Assembly (NCBI GenBank): GCA_005776885.1
Contig: SXOD01000064.1
Span: 1-64,000 of the forward strand
Direction of reading: 5' to 3'
Origin: Planctomycetia bacterium
GTDB taxonomy: Bacteria; Planctomycetota; Phycisphaerae; Phycisphaerales; SM1A02
Length of the DNA stretch: 64,000 bases
The position numbers and the translations under genes were made by a program. A model generated the notes under the pieces. The model ran no database searches, had not been told where the DNA came from, and saw only the letters and a program-made list of their open reading frames with translations. Of the stretch, positions 51,094-60,032 are shown piece by piece (position 1 is the stretch's first letter; every line of letters starts with the position of its first letter).

Positions 51094-54000
51094 ATGAAGA
51101 GCCTGACCACTCGTTTCCTGATCATTGCCGCCCTGGCCTCCCTGTGTGCGTGGAGCCTGTTCCCGCTGGACAAGGCGATCAAGCTGGGCAAGGACCTCCG
51201 TGGGGGCGTGAGCCTCCTCTATGCCGTCGAGTTGCCCGAGGGCGCGCCCGGCACGGAAGTGGTGGGGCAGGTCATCGACAGCCTCAAGCGTCGCGTCAAC
51301 CCGCAAGGCGTGCTGGACATCTCATTCCAGCCGCAAGGTCGCGATCGCATCGAGATCGTGATGCCGCTCCCCGGCGCCGAAGTCAAGGCCCTTCAGTCGG
51401 CCTTCCGGTCGAAGCTTGCCGAAGTCAGCGCCATGGTCGACGTGACGCCTCGCGCGCTGGAGGAAGCACTGGCCTCGGGGCGTGCCGCGGACTTGGCCCC
51501 AGCGACGGCGGCAGGGGACGCCCCGGCCACGGGATCCCGCCGTGACACCTTGATGCGGCTCCAGGCCGCATACGACCAGGAACATGCGTCCCGCGCTCGC
51601 TACGTCGAGGCGATTCAGCGCGGAGCCGATGTCGGCGAACTCGGTCCCATCGAGACGGACATCGCGCGCGCCGAGATCGACATGGAGCGGCTGCGCACGG
51701 CGGCCCTGGCCTCGGCCATCAGCCCCACCCGGCTGGAGCGGGCGATTCGACTCAGCCCCCAAGGGGTGCCCCAGAAGGACGCCAAGGGGCGCGTCGTCCG
51801 AGACGAGGCGGGCAAGCCCGTCCTCGGGCCCTCGCCGCGCGATGCGGAACTGGAGGCGCTGCGGTCGCAGGCGCCGGACCTTGCCCCTGACTTGGCGACG
51901 TTGGTCGCTGCCTACGACGCCTATGCCGCCGTCGTGACGGGCTACGACGACCCGGAAGACCTCAAGCGACTCCTCCGCTCGGCAGGTGTGCTGGAGTTCC
52001 ACATTGCCGTCGATGCCCGGAGCCCGGCCGGGGTGGACGTCCCCAGCCTTCGGAGCCAGCTCGCCGAACGAGGCCCCGATGCCACGGAGAGCCCGGTCGC
52101 CCGCTGGTATCCGCTGGAAAGCCTGGACCAGTGGTACGACTCGCCGCAGCAGCTGGAGCAGTTGGTCGCCAACCCCGAGGCGTACCTGCAGGGGCGCAAC
52201 CTGCTGGCGACCACGCACGATGGTCGCATCTACGTGCTCCTGTACACCACGGATGCCATGAGCATGACGCATGGCGGCAGTTCGCCGTGGGCGATGAAGC
52301 GCGCCGCTGCCGACCGGGACGAACTGGGCAAGCCGTGCGTCTCCTTCCAGACTGACCAGCAGGGCGGACTGCTGATGGCCAAGCTCACTGGCTCAAACGT
52401 CGGCAAGCAGATGGCGATCGTGCTGGACGGCGAGGTGTACACCGCACCGACGCTCCAATCCCAGATACCGGGAAACGGCCGCATCACCGGCAAGTTCTCG
52501 CAGGCCGACGTGACCTACCTGATCCGGGTGCTTGAGGGCGGCGAACTGGAGGCGAAGCTGAGCGAAGAGCCGGTTTCCACCAGCATCCTCGGCCCGGCCG
52601 TCGGGCGCGACAACCTGCACCGCGGCCTCGACGCCGTCTTCTATTCGGTCATCGCCACGGCGGTGATCATGCTCCTCTACTACCTGCTGCCCGGACTGGT
52701 GGCCGACTTCTGCCTGGCCCTCAACGGCGTCATGCTCTTTGGCGTGATGGCGATGATCGACGGCACGTTCACCTTGCCCGGGCTTGCTGGCGTGGCGCTC
52801 ACCATGGGCATGGCGGTGGACGCCAACGTCCTCATCTTCGAGCGACTCCGCGAGGAGCTGGTCGACAACGGCGCCAGCCTTCGCGAGGGCATCCAAGTGG
52901 CCTACGCGCGCGCGCTGAGCGCGATCATCGACGGCAACATCACCAACCTCATCGTCTGCATCGTGCTGTACCAGACGGCAGCGACCGAGGTGAAGGGATT
53001 CGCGCTGACGCTGGCCATCGGCGTGCTCACCACGCTGTTCACGGCACTGTTCGCTTCACGCTGGATCTTCGACGTCCTCACGGGGCCGCTCGGCGTGCGC
53101 TCGATGCCGATGATCACCACCGTGATCCCAACCGTCGGCCGCCTCTTGACCCCGCGCCTCAACTGGTACGCGATGCGCGGCGTGCTGTGGGCTGGATGCG
53201 CCGCCATCGCCATCGCGTCACTCTTCAGCGTCTTCAGCCTCGGCCGGAACATGCTGGAGACTGAGTTCCGGGGCGGCCTCACCATGACCCTCAGCACGAG
53301 GGCCGCCAGGGAAGGGGAACCGGCGGATGCCGCGGGGCGGCTCCTGATCGCACGGGATGACGTGGAGCAGCGCGTGCGGGCGGCGGGCAACGCCCCCGCG
53401 GCCGCGCGCGGCGTGTCCGAACTGGTCTCCGCCACCGTTCTCACGGTCGGCGAACCCGACGAACAGTTCCGCGCCTCCAGCTTCCAGGTCAAGGTGGCGA
53501 ACCCGGCCGACCTCGGCTCGGACGAGACCGTCACCAACGAGGTGGTCGACGCGGTCGCCGCCGAGTTCTCCGATGTCCTCGACATCACGATGCCAAGCTC
53601 GTTCGCGGGGAACGCCTCCGCGGACGGTGCTGCCCACACCCGCCCGATCACCTCGGCGCAGTTGGGCGATGCCACGGGGAACTCGGCCCACCGACAGGAC
53701 GTCGGGGAGTTCCAGGGGGGCGTCGCCGTCCTCATCGAGGGGTTGGAACCGCCGCTCAGCTTGCCCGAGGTCAAGGCTCGGTTGGCTCGCATGCGCGCGC
53801 AGCCAGATTTCAGCGGCATCGCCAGCCGCGCCAGCGACGTGATCGGCCTCGAGGCGGCGGGGGACGTGGGCGGAGAGCCCTCCTACCGTTCGCTGGCCAT
53901 CGTCTCGGTGGATCCCAAGGCGCTCCTGGAAAAGGTGGAGGCCACGACGTGGGACCGCGTGGTCGCGCAGCCCGAGTGGGCCCTGGCCCGTGCGGCGCTG

Positions 54001-54642
54001 GGCCAAAAGCTCTCGATGGACCAGGTCAGCAGTTTCTCGCCCGAAGTCGCCGAGAACCTCGCGGCCAGCGCCATCGTGGCTGTCATCCTCAGCCTGATCG
54101 GGATGTTGCTCTACATCTGGCTGCGGTTCGCCAGCTTCCGCTATTCCTTCGCCACGATCGTCTCGCTCGCCTTCAACGTGACCGTGTGCCTCGGGGCCAT
54201 CTCCCTGAGCATCCGGATGGCCGGTGGCGAGTTGGCGCAAACGATGCTCGTGGAGAGCTTCCGCATCGACCTCAATGTCATCGCGGGCCTGCTCACGATC
54301 ATCGGCTACTCGCTCAATGACACGATCGTCATCCTCGACCGGGTCCGCGAAAACCGTGGTCGGCTGACGTATGCCGATCCCGACTGCATCAACCGATCCA
54401 TCAACCAAACGTTCTCCCGCACCCTCCTCACCGGCGGCACGACCCTGGCCACGGCCATGATCCTCTACTGGTACGGCGGGACGGGGATCCGTCCGTTCGC
54501 GTTCACTTTCATCGTCGGCCTCATCGCCGGCACCGTCTCCAGCATCGTCATCGCGGCGCCGCTCTGCCGAGCGCGCCCAGTGGCCGCTGCTGAGGGCGAT
54601 GCTGCGACCGCCGGCACCTCACCACTCACGCATGGAGCGTGA
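51094..54642 (+). CDS. secDF: SecD-SecF fusion protein
   Basis: 1182 residues; uses proton motive force to pull exported proteins out of the SecYEG channel. The SecD half has the N-terminal helix, LGKDLRGGVSLLY, a long P1 head with an extra Asp/Arg/Ala-rich helical insert (about 145-280), and the six-helix block ending near residue 690. The SecF half has ETEFRGGLTMTL near 723, its own head and a second helix block (NVIAGLLTIIGYSLNDT). Fusion makes one polypeptide of the usual two. Confidence 0.95.
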   Translation: MKSLTTRFLIIAALASLCAWSLFPLDKAIKLGKDLRGGVSLLYAVELPEGAPGTEVVGQVIDSLKRRVNPQGVLDISFQPQGRDRIEIVMPLPGAEVKALQSAFRSKLAEVSAMVDVTPRALEEALASGRAADLAPATAAGDAPATGSRRDTLMRLQAAYDQEHASRARYVEAIQRGADVGELGPIETDIARAEIDMERLRTAALASAISPTRLERAIRLSPQGVPQKDAKGRVVRDEAGKPVLGPSPRDAELEALRSQAPDLAPDLATLVAAYDAYAAVVTGYDDPEDLKRLLRSAGVLEFHIAVDARSPAGVDVPSLRSQLAERGPDATESPVARWYPLESLDQWYDSPQQLEQLVANPEAYLQGRNLLATTHDGRIYVLLYTTDAMSMTHGGSSPWAMKRAAADRDELGKPCVSFQTDQQGGLLMAKLTGSNVGKQMAIVLDGEVYTAPTLQSQIPGNGRITGKFSQADVTYLIRVLEGGELEAKLSEEPVSTSILGPAVGRDNLHRGLDAVFYSVIATAVIMLLYYLLPGLVADFCLALNGVMLFGVMAMIDGTFTLPGLAGVALTMGMAVDANVLIFERLREELVDNGASLREGIQVAYARALSAIIDGNITNLIVCIVLYQTAATEVKGFALTLAIGVLTTLFTALFASRWIFDVLTGPLGVRSMPMITTVIPTVGRLLTPRLNWYAMRGVLWAGCAAIAIASLFSVFSLGRNMLETEFRGGLTMTLSTRAAREGEPADAAGRLLIARDDVEQRVRAAGNAPAAARGVSELVSATVLTVGEPDEQFRASSFQVKVANPADLGSDETVTNEVVDAVAAEFSDVLDITMPSSFAGNASADGAAHTRPITSAQLGDATGNSAHRQDVGEFQGGVAVLIEGLEPPLSLPEVKARLARMRAQPDFSGIASRASDVIGLEAAGDVGGEPSYRSLAIVSVDPKALLEKVEATTWDRVVAQPEWALARAALGQKLSMDQVSSFSPEVAENLAASAIVAVILSLIGMLLYIWLRFASFRYSFATIVSLAFNVTVCLGAISLSIRMAGGELAQTMLVESFRIDLNVIAGLLTIIGYSLNDTIVILDRVRENRGRLTYADPDCINRSINQTFSRTLLTGGTTLATAMILYWYGGTGIRPFAFTFIVGLIAGTVSSIVIAAPLCRARPVAAAEGDAATAGTSPLTHGA

Positions 54643-54662
54643 CACAGAAGCAAGGCAGCATC

Positions 54663-55508
54663 ATGAGTAAGGCCACGCAAGGCGCACTGTTCCTCCTGGC
54701 GATCCTCTTCCTGGGACTGGGCGGGTACTACCTGTTCGTCGCCCCGGAACCATCCACTCCCTCCGCGACCGATCCCTCCACGACGCTGGTCGATGACGCC
54801 GGCATGGATGCGGGCCAGCCCGACGGAGTGGTGGTGGAGGCGATCGACCTCACCAACCTCGACGAACCCGTCTCGACGATTGGCATGGGGACGATGCCGC
54901 CGGACTCCGTTTTTGACTCGCCCCCGCGTGCGGGCAACCCAGTCGATGGTGCCACAGTCGTCGACGTGGCTGTCGCCGCTCCGGTCACCTCCACGGCCCA
55001 GCCCACCGCAAGCCCGACGGCCGGCACCGCTCCAGTTCGCAGCGATGTGCCGCCCGCCGTCGCGCCTGTCGCGATCCAGCCAACGCCGGGGCCAGCGTCG
55101 GCGCCAGCCACCATTCCGGCCGCGCCCGCCAGCCAGTCCTACGTCGTCAAGAGCGGCGACACGCTGACCTCCATTGCCCAGAACTTCTATGGCCCGAAGG
55201 GCAAGTGGGAGACCATCGCGGCCGCCAACCCCGGGATCAACCCGAACAAGCTCAAGGTGAACAGCACGATCACCATCCCCCACATGGATGGTGCAAGCTC
55301 GCTGTCCTCCCCCGGGACCGCAACGGCGACTCCGTCGACGGACTCCTACACCGTCGTCGGCGGCGACACGCTCTCGGGCATCAGCCAGAAGGTCTATGGG
55401 TCCCAGAAGCATTGGCGCGCGATCTACGAAGCGAACAAGTCGGCCATCGGTTCTGACCCAGCGGACCTCAAGGTCGGGATGAAGCTGAAGATCCCGGCAA
55501 AGCCCTGA
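54663..55508 (+). CDS. membrane-anchored protein with two LysM domains
   Basis: 281 residues. An N-terminal membrane anchor (ALFLLAILFLGLGGYYLF) is followed by a Pro/Ala/Thr-rich periplasmic linker (about 25-160) and two LysM domains near 165-212 (YVVKSGDTLTSIAQNFYG) and 232-280 (YTVVGGDTLSGISQKVYG). LysM binds peptidoglycan N-acetylglucosamine. The GTG at 54639 overlaps the secDF stop, but ATG 54663 has an AAGG sequence upstream and gives a normal signal anchor. Confidence 0.88.
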   Translation: MSKATQGALFLLAILFLGLGGYYLFVAPEPSTPSATDPSTTLVDDAGMDAGQPDGVVVEAIDLTNLDEPVSTIGMGTMPPDSVFDSPPRAGNPVDGATVVDVAVAAPVTSTAQPTASPTAGTAPVRSDVPPAVAPVAIQPTPGPASAPATIPAAPASQSYVVKSGDTLTSIAQNFYGPKGKWETIAAANPGINPNKLKVNSTITIPHMDGASSLSSPGTATATPSTDSYTVVGGDTLSGISQKVYGSQKHWRAIYEANKSAIGSDPADLKVGMKLKIPAKP

Positions 55509-55545
55509 TGCCGATCGATCGACCGCAACCCAAGGCGAGCAGACC

Positions 55546-56571
55546 ATGACGAAGGCCGTGTTGATCGAGGGGGACGGTATCGGTCCCGAAGTGAGCCGCG
55601 CCACCATCCGCGTCCTGGACGCGGCTGGTGCCGGCATGGAGTGGGAGCGACACCTCGCTGGGGTTGCGGCGATCGAGGCGGGCCACGCCAAGACCTTGCC
55701 GCAGGAGACGGTCGATGCGGTCGTGCGCACGGGCATCGCGCTGAAGGGGCCGTGCACGACGCCCGTCGGGGGCGGCTTTTCCAGCGTCAATGTCGCGCTG
55801 CGCAAGGCAGCCAACCTCTACGCGGCGGTGCGACCGGTCCGATCCATGCCCGGGGTCCCGACCCGATACAGCGACGTCGACCTGATCGTGGTTCGCGAGA
55901 ACACGGAGGGCCTCTACGCCGGCATCGAGAACGAGATCACGCCCGGCGTGGTGACCAGCCTCAAGGTGGCCACCCGCCCGGCGTGCCTCCGCATCGCTGC
56001 CTACGCCATGCGCATGGCGGTCGCCCGTGGCCGCCACAAGGTCAGCGTCTTCCACAAGGCCAACATCATGAAGTTGTCCGATGGGCTCTTCATTCGATGT
56101 TCCAAGGAAGTGTGGGAATCGGCCTACAAGGATCGACTGGAGTACGAGGAACTCATCATCGACGCGGCTTGCATGCGACTCGTGCAAGACCCGAGCCGGT
56201 TCGACGTCGTGCTGATGGAAAACCTCTACGGTGACGTCATCAGCGATCTCTGCGCGGGCCTCGTTGGCGGCCTCGGCGTCACGCCAGGCGCCAACATCGG
56301 TGAACAGGCGTCCGTCTTCGAGGCCGTGCATGGCTCTGCGCCGGACATCGCCGGCAAGGGAGTGGCCAACCCGCTGGCCCTGATGATGTCGGGCGTGATG
56401 ATGCTGAACCACCTGGCCACGACCCGCGACCAGCCGGGAGCGAAGGAGGCGGCCACGCGAATCCGCGACGCGTACAACCGGGCCCTGCTGGACGGTTGCA
56501 AGACGCGCGACCTGGGGGGCTCGCTGGGGACGGAGGGTTTCGCCGACGCCGTCATCGAGCGGCTGGCGTAG
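55546..56571 (+). CDS. NAD-dependent isocitrate dehydrogenase-like
   Basis: 341 residues. The isocitrate/isopropylmalate dehydrogenase fold is clear: EGDGIGPEV, PVGGGFSSVNVALRKAANLYAAVRPVRS with the substrate-binding Arg/Ser series, VVRENTEGLYAGIE, HKANIMKLSDGLF and VFEAVHGSAPDIAGK. The SSVNVALRK block and length match the mitochondrial-type NAD-IDH rather than LeuB. Its stop overlaps the convergent hydrolase gene by 20 bp. Confidence 0.87.
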   Translation: MTKAVLIEGDGIGPEVSRATIRVLDAAGAGMEWERHLAGVAAIEAGHAKTLPQETVDAVVRTGIALKGPCTTPVGGGFSSVNVALRKAANLYAAVRPVRSMPGVPTRYSDVDLIVVRENTEGLYAGIENEITPGVVTSLKVATRPACLRIAAYAMRMAVARGRHKVSVFHKANIMKLSDGLFIRCSKEVWESAYKDRLEYEELIIDAACMRLVQDPSRFDVVLMENLYGDVISDLCAGLVGGLGVTPGANIGEQASVFEAVHGSAPDIAGKGVANPLALMMSGVMMLNHLATTRDQPGAKEAATRIRDAYNRALLDGCKTRDLGGSLGTEGFADAVIERLA

Positions 56572-57580
56572 GCGAACCGAGGTCCAAGGCCGCCAGGAAC
56601 GACGCGATCGCGTCTCGAGTCTCGAGCGGCGCGTCCGCGAAGACGACGTGTCCGGCGCCTGGAATCAGGCGGCACGTGGCGTTGGGGAGTCGTCCCTCGA
56701 ACACGGGGAGGCATGATGGGTCGATCACGCGATCCTCGGAACCGAACACGACCATCGTCGGCTGCTGGATGTCGGCCAATGACGCCAGGATCCCGTCCCC
56801 AAGCAGCCACGGGCCAAGTTGATCCGCCGCACGGTCGCGGGCCTCGCGAGTGGCCAGTGCTTGCTCGACCAAGAATGCCTTGATTGGCGCCGGGGTCGCC
56901 GGTGGGTGCGAGAAGACCATGCCGAGGACACGCTCGAGGTCCTCTTCACTGGCGATACGCAGTGGATTCCCGCCCGCACGAGCGTCGCGCACGAAGGCGT
57001 TCTCGGTGGGAGCCTGCACCCCAGCCGGGGCAAGCAGGATGAGCGCCGTGACCGCCTCGGGGTGGGAGTGGGCGTATGCCGCCGCCAGCGCTCCTCCCAT
57101 GCTGGTGCCCAGGACGATGGCCGGCTGCGCCTCCACGGCACTGGCGAATCGGTCGATGTACGCCACCAGGTCCTCGGGGCGGTACGCGGGTACGGCGGTG
57201 GGGTCGGATTCCCCGAAGGGTGGGAGATCCGGCGCGATGAACCGTGTGCCCGGTGCCATCTGCGACAGGATGAAGCACGACTCCTTGCTCGTTCCGAACC
57301 CGTGCAGGCACAGCACGGTCGCGGGAGCGGCACCGCCGCCGGCGGAGGGTGTCGCGGCCGGGCGTTCGAGGTAGGGGATGACATGGCCATCCACGGTCAC
57401 CTCGCGTCGCTCCATCCCCGTGGCCAGGCACGCCAGCCGCACGCTCACCCACTGGAACGCCGACGGCGAGTTCCACAGGACGATCATGCCGATGATCGCA
57501 AACGTCATGAGGCCAACCAGCACGAAGGCCACGCGTCGGAGGAGTGAAGGCTTGGGGCGTCGCGGCATGGGCAGCGTCAC
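56552..57580 (-). CDS. membrane-anchored alpha/beta hydrolase
   Basis: 342 residues. One N-terminal helix (about 15-36) is followed by an alpha/beta hydrolase domain: oxyanion region LHGFGTSKES, nucleophile Ser160 in GTSMGG, acid in FGSEDRVID and His in IPGAGHVVFAD. The substrate is unknown. GTG 57580 overlaps the pseudouridine synthase stop (GTGA); ATG 57568 is an alternative. It shares a transcript with the upstream gene. Confidence 0.85.
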   Translation of the reverse strand: MTLPMPRRPKPSLLRRVAFVLVGLMTFAIIGMIVLWNSPSAFQWVSVRLACLATGMERREVTVDGHVIPYLERPAATPSAGGGAAPATVLCLHGFGTSKESCFILSQMAPGTRFIAPDLPPFGESDPTAVPAYRPEDLVAYIDRFASAVEAQPAIVLGTSMGGALAAAYAHSHPEAVTALILLAPAGVQAPTENAFVRDARAGGNPLRIASEEDLERVLGMVFSHPPATPAPIKAFLVEQALATREARDRAADQLGPWLLGDGILASLADIQQPTMVVFGSEDRVIDPSCLPVFEGRLPNATCRLIPGAGHVVFADAPLETRDAIASFLAALDLGSPTPAAR

Positions 57581-58326
57581 GCTACTGCCCCCAGCCGATC
57601 GACCCGGTCCCGCAACGAATCGGGCAAACCAGCCAGAAAGGTGGCCGGAGGTGCGGCGCGCACGGTGACCAGCTCGCCGGACAACGGAATCACGATCTCC
57701 CAGGCGTGCAGCCTCAGGTCGCTGGCTCCGCGGAACCCGCTTGTATTGGGAGGCAGGAGCGGCCGATACACGCGGTCCCCCAGGATCGCCGCGCCTTGGT
57801 GTGCCAAGTGGACCCGGATCTGGTGCGTGCGCCCCGTCTCGATGCGCACTTCAAGCAGGGACAGTGTTCCCTCCCGTGCCAGCGTCGTCCAGTGGGTCAC
57901 GGCCTCTTGGCCACGCGGATCCGGCACCGAGATCAATGCATCACCGCGCTGCACCTTGCGCAGTGGAGTCGTCGATGTTCCTTGCGAGGCGGAGAGCCGG
58001 CCGTCGATGACCGCGAGATATCGCTTTTCGATCGAGCGAGCGGCGAAGGCGTGCCGGAGTGCGTCGTAGGCAGCGGGCTCGCTCGACACGAGCACGACTC
58101 CCGACGTATCCCGGTCCAATCGGTGGAGCAAGCCCCAGTCACGCTCGTCATCCAGGCCCAGGAGCGCAGGCCACCGAGCCACCAAGCCATTGAGCAGCGA
58201 CGTCGTTCGATGCCCGGGCCCCGGTTCCGTGGCCACGCCACGCGCCTTGGCGACGGCGATCACGCCGCCGCGCTCGAGGAGCACATCGAATGGAACGCGC
58301 GGATTGGCCAGGGGAGGAGGCGGCAT
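57577..58326 (-). CDS. RluA/RluD-family pseudouridine synthase
   Basis: 249 residues. HRLDRDTSGVVL contains the catalytic Asp, ARSIEKRYLAV and ETGRTHQIRVHLAHQGAAILGD are the other conserved blocks. No S4 domain is present at the N-terminus, so it is a minimal RluA-type enzyme; the target uridine (rRNA or tRNA) cannot be told. It is divergent from the aminotransferase gene, with 23 nt between the start codons. Confidence 0.9.
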   Translation of the reverse strand: MPPPPLANPRVPFDVLLERGGVIAVAKARGVATEPGPGHRTTSLLNGLVARWPALLGLDDERDWGLLHRLDRDTSGVVLVSSEPAAYDALRHAFAARSIEKRYLAVIDGRLSASQGTSTTPLRKVQRGDALISVPDPRGQEAVTHWTTLAREGTLSLLEVRIETGRTHQIRVHLAHQGAAILGDRVYRPLLPPNTSGFRGASDLRLHAWEIVIPLSGELVTVRAAPPATFLAGLPDSLRDRVDRLGAVA

Positions 58327-58337
58327 GCGGTGGCCTT

Positions 58338-58343
58338 TATGAT
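58338..58343 (+). promoter_or_regulatory. -10 TATGAT, aminotransferase
   Basis: Near-consensus TATGAT with exactly 6 nt to ATG 58350, one of the clearest leaderless-type arrangements in the window. Confidence 0.6.
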
Positions 58344-58349
58344 CGCAGA

Positions 58350-59513
58350 ATGACGCAAACCAGTCGTGCGCTCCAGCCCTTCGGGACGTCGGTGTTTGCT
58401 CGAATGAGTGCCCTGGCCAGCGCCCACGGGGCGATCAACCTCGGGCAGGGGTTTCCAGACTTTGATGCTCCGGCGTTCCTCCGCCGCCGGGTGGACGCGG
58501 CGTTGTCTGGGCCGACGGGCCAGTATGTCCGGAGCATGGGGTTGCCTGCGTTGTGCCAGGCCATCGCGTCGCATGCGCGCCATCGGCTCGGCGCCGTGCC
58601 CGAGTGGGATCGCGAAATCGTGGTCACGACGGGAGCGACGGAGGGAATCGCCGCGGCGATCCTGGGGGCCGTGAACGCCGGCGATGAAGTGCTGCTGATG
58701 GATCCAGGGTACGACTCCTACGCTGCGTGCGTGGCGATGGCGGGAGCCACTGCCGTCCGCATCCGCCTGGACCCGACCACATTTGAGGTCCCGTGGGCCG
58801 CGCTCGAAGCCGCTGTCTCCGCGCGCACGCGAATGCTGATCCTGAACAGCCCGCACAACCCAAGCGGACGCATCTTCGGCCGGGACGAACTGGCACGTCT
58901 GGCGCGACTGGCGATCAAGCATGACATCATCGTGCTCAGTGACGAGGTCTACGAACACCTCATCTTCCAGGGCGAAGCGATTTCGATCAGCACATTTCCG
59001 GGAATGCGAGAGCGAACCATCGTCCTGGGAAGCCTGGGCAAGACGTTCTCCTGCACGGGATGGAAGATTGGCTGGGCGATCGCCCCCGCGCCGCTCGCGT
59101 CAGCCGTGCAGTCCGCACACCAGTTCCTGACTTTCTGTGCGCCTGCCCCGTTCCAGGCCGCGGCCGCGGAAGTGGTGGCGGATCTCGCACCGGGTGCCCC
59201 GTACCTCGTGGAGTACGTCGCCGACTACCGTCGCCGCCTGGCCGCGCTGGCCGATCCATTGGAGGCGGGTGGACTTGAAATCAGGAGGCCGCAGGGGACC
59301 TACTTCATGCTGGTTCGCACTGACCGTTTCCCAGGTGGCACGGAGGAGGAGGCGGCCCGGTGGTTGGTGGAGCATGCGGGGGTCGCGGGTATCCCGCTGA
59401 GCCCGTTCTGCGCACCCGGGAGCCCCGAAGGTGGCTGGCTGCGGCTGGCCTTCTGCAAGGACATCGCGCTGCTGGGGGAAGCGGCCAGTCGCCTCGTCCG
59501 GGCCGCCCGGTAG
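58350..59513 (+). CDS. class I PLP aminotransferase (YbdL/kynurenine type)
   Basis: 387 residues. INLGQGFPDFD opens the fold, NSPHNPSGRIF, SDEVYEHLIFQ and SLGKTFSCTGWKIGW (Schiff-base Lys) follow, and an Arg near the C-terminus (GGWLRLAFCKD) contacts the carboxylate. The GQGFPDFD opening matches methionine/kynurenine aminotransferases. ATG 58350 follows TATGAT by 6 nt; an upstream in-frame ATG 58290 would overlap the divergent gene. Confidence 0.9.
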   Translation: MTQTSRALQPFGTSVFARMSALASAHGAINLGQGFPDFDAPAFLRRRVDAALSGPTGQYVRSMGLPALCQAIASHARHRLGAVPEWDREIVVTTGATEGIAAAILGAVNAGDEVLLMDPGYDSYAACVAMAGATAVRIRLDPTTFEVPWAALEAAVSARTRMLILNSPHNPSGRIFGRDELARLARLAIKHDIIVLSDEVYEHLIFQGEAISISTFPGMRERTIVLGSLGKTFSCTGWKIGWAIAPAPLASAVQSAHQFLTFCAPAPFQAAAAEVVADLAPGAPYLVEYVADYRRRLAALADPLEAGGLEIRRPQGTYFMLVRTDRFPGGTEEEAARWLVEHAGVAGIPLSPFCAPGSPEGGWLRLAFCKDIALLGEAASRLVRAAR

Positions 59514-59550
59514 GTCTGGACAGGCTTGGCGGGGGCGGGGAACGGCCATC

Positions 59551-59579
59551 TTGCCCAAACGGAGGCGCCGCGGTACACT
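59551..59579 (+). promoter_or_regulatory. promoter TTGCCC-N17-TACACT, rplU
   Basis: A -35-like TTGCCC at 59551-59556 and TACACT at 59574-59579 are separated by 17 bp, the best two-box promoter in the window. The transcript would have a leader of about 25 nt containing a GAGG Shine-Dalgarno before GTG 59611. Confidence 0.7.
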
Positions 59580-59610
59580 TCCCGATTCCCCACCAGGAAC
59601 GAGGCCACAC

Positions 59611-59931
59611 GTGTACGCGATCATCGAAGACAGCGGAACCCAGATCAAGGTCAGCCAAGGCGACGTCGTCGAGGTTGATCTTCGCACCCTTCCCGGCGGC
59701 GCCGAGAAGATCGTCTTCGAACGCGTCCTCGCGATCGGCACCGCCGATGGCACCCCGGCCAAGCTTGGCGCACCGTACCTGACGGGCGCCTCGGTCTCGG
59801 CCACGATCGTCGAGGAGACTCGCACGGCGAAGATTCGCCGCGCGATGTACAAGCGCCGCAAGGGCACTCGCCGACAGGGTGCGCACCGGCAGGGCTTCCT
59901 CCGCGTGCGGATCGACGGCATCACTGGCTGA
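59611..59931 (+). CDS. rplU: 50S ribosomal protein L21
   Basis: 106 residues. YAIIEDSGTQIKVSQGDVVEV, ASVSATIVEETRTAKI and KRRKGTRRQGAHRQGFLRVRI are the L21 signatures. GTG 59611 follows GAGG at a normal distance. In most bacteria rplU is followed by rpmA (L27); here the next 100 nt are non-coding and the next gene is on the opposite strand, so rpmA is elsewhere. Confidence 0.95.
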   Translation: MYAIIEDSGTQIKVSQGDVVEVDLRTLPGGAEKIVFERVLAIGTADGTPAKLGAPYLTGASVSATIVEETRTAKIRRAMYKRRKGTRRQGAHRQGFLRVRIDGITG

Positions 59932-59959
59932 GCCAGCGATCGCCGCCGCATCCTCCCGT

Positions 59960-59987
59960 CCATCAACGCCGCTTGGCCATCAACGCC
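59960..59987 (+). repeat. short direct repeat after rplU
   Basis: CCATCAACGCC occurs twice, 17 bp apart, in the convergent gap after rplU. Its role is unknown. Confidence 0.6.
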
Positions 59988-60032
59988 ACTTTGGGGGTTC
60001 CGTCCCGGATTCGTCGGGACGATTTGCCGTCG

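Noticed and set aside
60002-60020. GTCCCG-N7-CGGGAC hairpin as terminator between rplU and the convergent gene
   Set aside because: The stem is only 6 bp and just three Ts follow; too weak to list as a terminator.
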